From NCBI GenBank assembly GCA_004335635.1, contig QAXH01001095.1, forward strand, positions 1-10,950: DNA of 10,950 bases. The letters are read 5' to 3'. The notes under the pieces are model-generated. The model was not told the origin of the DNA and did no database searches. It worked only from the letters and a program-made list of their open reading frames with translations. Shown here piece after piece: positions 8,656 to 10,950 of this stretch. Positions within the stretch are counted from its first letter, which is position 1; every line of letters starts with the position of its first letter. This DNA is from Chloromonas sp. AAM2 (taxonomy: Eukaryota; Chlorophyta; Chlorophyceae; Chlamydomonadales; Chlamydomonadaceae). Position numbers and translations under genes: made by a program.

Positions 8656-9310
8656 AGTACTTGTGCCACTTACCCCTGCTTTAGTATCAAGTGAAGTAGT
8701 GTGGTGAAGTGATCGGCAGAGCGGACACGTTTGTCATCACGGCACAGTGCCTCTGATGGAGAGTTGGTGCGATGCTGAATTGCTTCTGTTGAGTCACAAA
8801 ACAAGTCGTCTTTTTCTGAGTATAAACTTTTGAGTGCAGGACTGTTGCCTGCAAGCCTCCTCTAAGGTGTGTATATTTAGCACTTTCCCACGGTTTGAAG
8901 TATTTCATTACAGGTTGTGTTGTTGGATCTTGTACTGGATGCAGCAAATGGTGTTGTACAACAGTGGACAAACATGAACATGTACAGTGTGTTGGTGTAT
9001 ATATGTGTAAGACCAGTACCTTACTGTGTGTCCTTGCTCCCCGACATTTCCTGTGACGAGGTATTTTGAGAGCAGCAGCTGAGACCATAACATGTCGAAA
9101 AACAGCCGGAAAACAGTCCGACAAACTGGATCTTTGCAAGCACCTAAACAGAGCTGTGTAGAACCAAGCAAGCCAGGTAGAAGTAAAGGTGCACACTTTA
9201 AGGCAGGTAACAGGTGTTAAACACTTGCTAATCGAAACGTCGTACAACACCTGCAGACAGCCTGGGTTGAACCATTGTGATGATGATGCTGATGAAATAG
9301 TACCTCGCAT
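8656..9310. other. 3' UTR of gene 2 and spacer before the pseudogene
   Basis: No gene is supported here. The stretch includes a 12-base perfect palindrome TGTTGTACAACA at 8952-8963 and, 43 bases later, the first TGTAA after the stop codon. A minus-strand frame of 207 codons (8687-9310) crosses the whole stretch, but its Cys/His/Ser-rich translation looks non-coding. Nothing upstream of 9311 resembles the signal-peptide part of exon 1 of gene 2. Confidence 0.55.
9006..9010 (+). terminator. candidate TGTAA poly(A) signal of gene 2
   Basis: This is the first TGTAA downstream of the gene 2 stop codon, about 351 bases away, in a TA-rich setting. It fits the chlorophyte poly(A) signal. The short motif gives only weak support. 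Confidence 0.35.
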
Positions 9311-9731
9311 ATGGACATGAACATGGACATTTTTGCCAGCAGTGACTCGGCTTCTAGAGGGATTGAAATCAACGCCAGGTAGGACTGTAGCGCAGATGAC
9401 GCTAGTTTACTAACACGCCAGCTGGTGCTGATAAAGTATACATATTGATTACATGACGGTGACCACATGCACCGGGCGTGAACGCCAGCAAGCCATGCAA
9501 GAGACGAGGCTGGATACCGTCCTAACCAACCCTGAGCAACAAAAGTGACCTTGCCACCTGAAAGCAGCAAATCACACGCTGCATCACCCTGCTTTTTCTG
9601 CGATTCTTGTCTGATTCAACTGGCCTGCTAGGCATGATGCGCAAAGTTCGCCACCGCCAGGGCGGTGAGCACCCAGTCGCAACTGTATGCTTCTCCCTGC
9701 AACCTAGCGAAGCAGACTTTAAGGATGAGTG
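9311..9731 (+). pseudogene. truncated third copy of the ABM gene (exons 1-2 only)
   Basis: Positions 9311-9378 match the end of exon 1 of gene 2 (MDIFASSDSA recognisable), and 9622-9731 match exon 2 (GLLGMMR, ATV, PSEAD and DEW conserved). Similarity continues into intron 1 around the CAGCTG block and at the polypyrimidine stretch before exon 2. Lesions: the signal peptide is gone; one base is lost before the exon 1 donor, so the frame ends at a TAG; the exon 2 acceptor GCAG has become CAAC; the exon 2 donor GTGAGT has become GCGGGT; and exons 3-10 are absent. One codon (Gly before Phe) is deleted from exon 2, otherwise its frame is intact. The copy resembles gene 2 more than gene 1, indicating a later partial duplication. 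It cannot make an ABM protein. Confidence 0.87.
9438..9541 (-). mobile_element. dispersed element, copy B, inserted in the pseudogene intron
   Basis: The reverse complement of this segment matches copy A at 8099-8204 end to end. It is flanked directly by AAAGT at 9433-9437 and AAAGT at 9542-9546, a candidate 5-base target-site duplication. The homologous intron 1 of gene 2 continues from the same CAGCTGGT block without it, so it was gained after the duplication. At about 104 bases, with no reading frame of its own, it is probably a non-autonomous transposon or a fragment. The family is not recognised. Confidence 0.7.
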
Positions 9732-10358
9732 GCGGGTTGGCAGCCTACGTGGGACAGCAAGGTTGCAACTAGATGAACTGGGCTGAGTAAGCCTCGTCTT
9801 GACCTAGCCTGTGAACCCCAAGCCTCACACAAACCCAGGTAATGCAAGGTGGTCACTCGCGAGTCATGTCCTTGGCGTCCTGGTGTTAGTGTTCTAAGTA
9901 CCGTTCTCTTGCGATAAGGTTTGAATGACAGCCACCTATGTACAGTCTGAGTCCAAACAAGCCCTGGGGAGGTAGTCCAACTTGATGTTCGCAACTAGAT
10001 GAAGTGGTGAAAGTCCATATCTACCCCACAGAATCATCACAGGGCAGCGGTGTCAAAGGCTTGTGATGCCATGGATACCTGTCCTTAGTTACGCTGTGAA
10101 AGTCCCACTTAAGAAACGGCCAGTCCTCTCAATCACATGCAATGCTTCGTCTAATGGTGCATGCGTCAGTCAGGGCGTCCTATCACTGAATGAGCTCATT
10201 TTCCAGCCCGTGCAAGACAGGAGTTTCCTGCTGGCACGCATTCAACCCTCCATTGGCATGTTGCCTTCCACTCCTTCAGCCAGCGTCAACGGCTGCCTTA
10301 CTTGTCATCATGTTCAGATACGTGTCACATGCGGTGTCACTCCTGTACCAAACCTGGC
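9732..10358. other. spacer between pseudogene and convergent gene
   Basis: I see no coding exon and no match to exons 3-10 of the ABM genes. The 13-base word GCAACTAGATGAA occurs at 9765-9777 and 9991-10003, bracketing about 213 bases that could be a small insertion. The right part should be the 3' UTR of the minus-strand gene ending at 10359. No TGTAA lies on the minus strand between that stop codon and the inserted element near 9450. Confidence 0.5.
9765..10003. repeat. 13-base direct-repeat pair, possible target-site duplication
   Basis: GCAACTAGATGAA is exact at both ends (9765-9777 and 9991-10003), and the flanks also partly agree (GTT before, TGG soon after). A 13-base duplication bracketing 213 bases would fit insertion of a retroposon-like element. 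The interior shows no poly(A) tail, no clear polymerase III promoter boxes and no reading frame, so the nature of the insert is open. Confidence 0.4.
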
Positions 10359-10950
10359 TCAACAAGCTGTCTGTGTCTGCTCCTGAATCTCAGAGGGCCG
10401 GTTTACGTCGGAAATGGCCGCAAGCATCTTATGCGAGTTAGAGGGTGTGCGGGGCAGGGGCAGGGCTGGAGGACCGAGCTCACTGCCTGATGTACTCTGT
10501 GCCGCTCTGGCGGGTGGATTGCCAGACACGGCCACTGGTGGAGTAGAGCCCTTGCTCTGAAGCAGCGTGCAGAACTGCAAGGGGCCAACAGCAGGCAGAA
10601 CAGCAAGAGGCTTTCCTTGAAGCTTTCCAGCCTTCACAGTTGAATCACAACCAAGAACAGGCTGCAGGATGCATCATGTGCGAGCACTCTTCAGACACAG
10701 GTGTGGGATGCTGACAGACACACCGAGAGACACACCGCAGAGCAAACGAGCGAGTCTGTGATACATAGGTGCGGCTTGCAGGCAATTCCTTGGCATGAGC
10801 TGCACTTCTGATCAGCGCCGCTCCACTCGTTGCAGCCACTCTGTCCGCCCCGGGGACCACCGCACCCCACTCACGTCTGGATACCTCAGCTCGAGCCGGC
10901 CCGTCCCTTGCTCCTGCCCGTCTGCTCCCTCGGCCCCCTGCTCCCCGGCC
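10359..10950 (-). CDS. probable last two exons of a convergent minus-strand gene (partial)
   Basis: On the minus strand, an open frame enters at the right edge (10950) and runs to 10875, ending ...LRYPD at a consensus donor GAC|GTGAGT. A 213-base intron (10874-10662) ends in CCTGCAG, and the next exon, 10661-10359, continues in the same phase for 100 codons to a TGA. The second exon starts PVLGCDSTVKAGKLQGKP and is rich in Ser, Pro, Ala and Gln, with no domain I recognise; it is probably a disordered C-terminal tail. The first exon is Gly/Glu/Gln-rich. The two pieces were joined on splice-site quality and phase, not on homology. A different minus-strand frame is also open from 10950 to 10645, but its translation is Cys/Arg/His-rich and ignores the good donor. 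The 5' part of the gene lies outside the window. Confidence 0.48.

Noticed and set aside
8687..9310. 207-codon minus-strand frame over the gene 2 3' UTR
   Set aside because: The translation is rich in Cys, His, Ser and Thr with no domain pattern, no signal peptide and no supporting splice signals; it is most likely a chance frame.
9955..10010. Possible tRNA or tRNA-derived promoter boxes near GTTCGCAACTAG
   Set aside because: No paired acceptor stem, anticodon arm or proper A box could be found around it on either strand.
10645..10950. Alternative minus-strand frame open from the right edge, about 101 codons
   Set aside because: It reads through a consensus GTGAGT donor into Cys/Arg-rich sequence. 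The spliced model in another frame fits splice signals and phase better.

Overview
The window is eukaryotic nuclear DNA. Its genes are split by many GT-AG introns, with donors mostly GTGAGT-like and acceptors mostly TGCAG or CGCAG. Base composition looks balanced (near 50% GC by eye), exons favour GAG, AAG and GAC codons, and there are no bacterial operon signals. The first TGTAA after each complete gene (about 214 and 351 bases past the stop) resembles the green-algal poly(A) signal, and intron 4 of the second gene holds a degenerate CCCTAA telomere-type run. I lean towards a microbial alga, probably a chlorophyte. A brown alga or another protist is not excluded.

The core of the window is a tandem family. 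Gene 1 (314-2888, 263 aa) and gene 2 (5343-8655, 274 aa) are direct-repeat paralogues of ten exons each. All nine intron positions and phases match, and six of the ten exons are identical in length. Each protein has a cleavable N-terminal signal peptide followed by two ABM-like (antibiotic biosynthesis monooxygenase, ferredoxin-like alpha/beta-barrel) domains. The proteins look like secreted or endomembrane-lumen, single-chain versions of what is normally a homodimer. A third, dead copy of exons 1-2 (9311-9731) lies downstream. It is closer to gene 2 than to gene 1 and lacks the signal peptide, a usable exon 2 acceptor and donor, and all later exons.

Layout: 1-313, upstream region of gene 1 with a 22-base tandem repeat; 314-2888, gene 1; 2889-5342, intergenic DNA with CA-rich simple repeats and a long minus-strand ORF of doubtful status; 5343-8655, gene 2; 8656-9310, 3' UTR and spacer; 9311-9731, pseudogene, whose intron carries a ~104-base inserted element also present, inverted, in intron 8 of gene 2; 9732-10358, spacer with a 13-base direct-repeat pair; 10359-10950, probable last two exons of an unrelated convergent minus-strand gene that runs off the right edge.

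The genes suggest a locally expanding secreted ABM family: an old duplication kept under constraint (exons align, introns mostly do not) plus a younger failed partial duplication. The substrate is not visible from the sequence.
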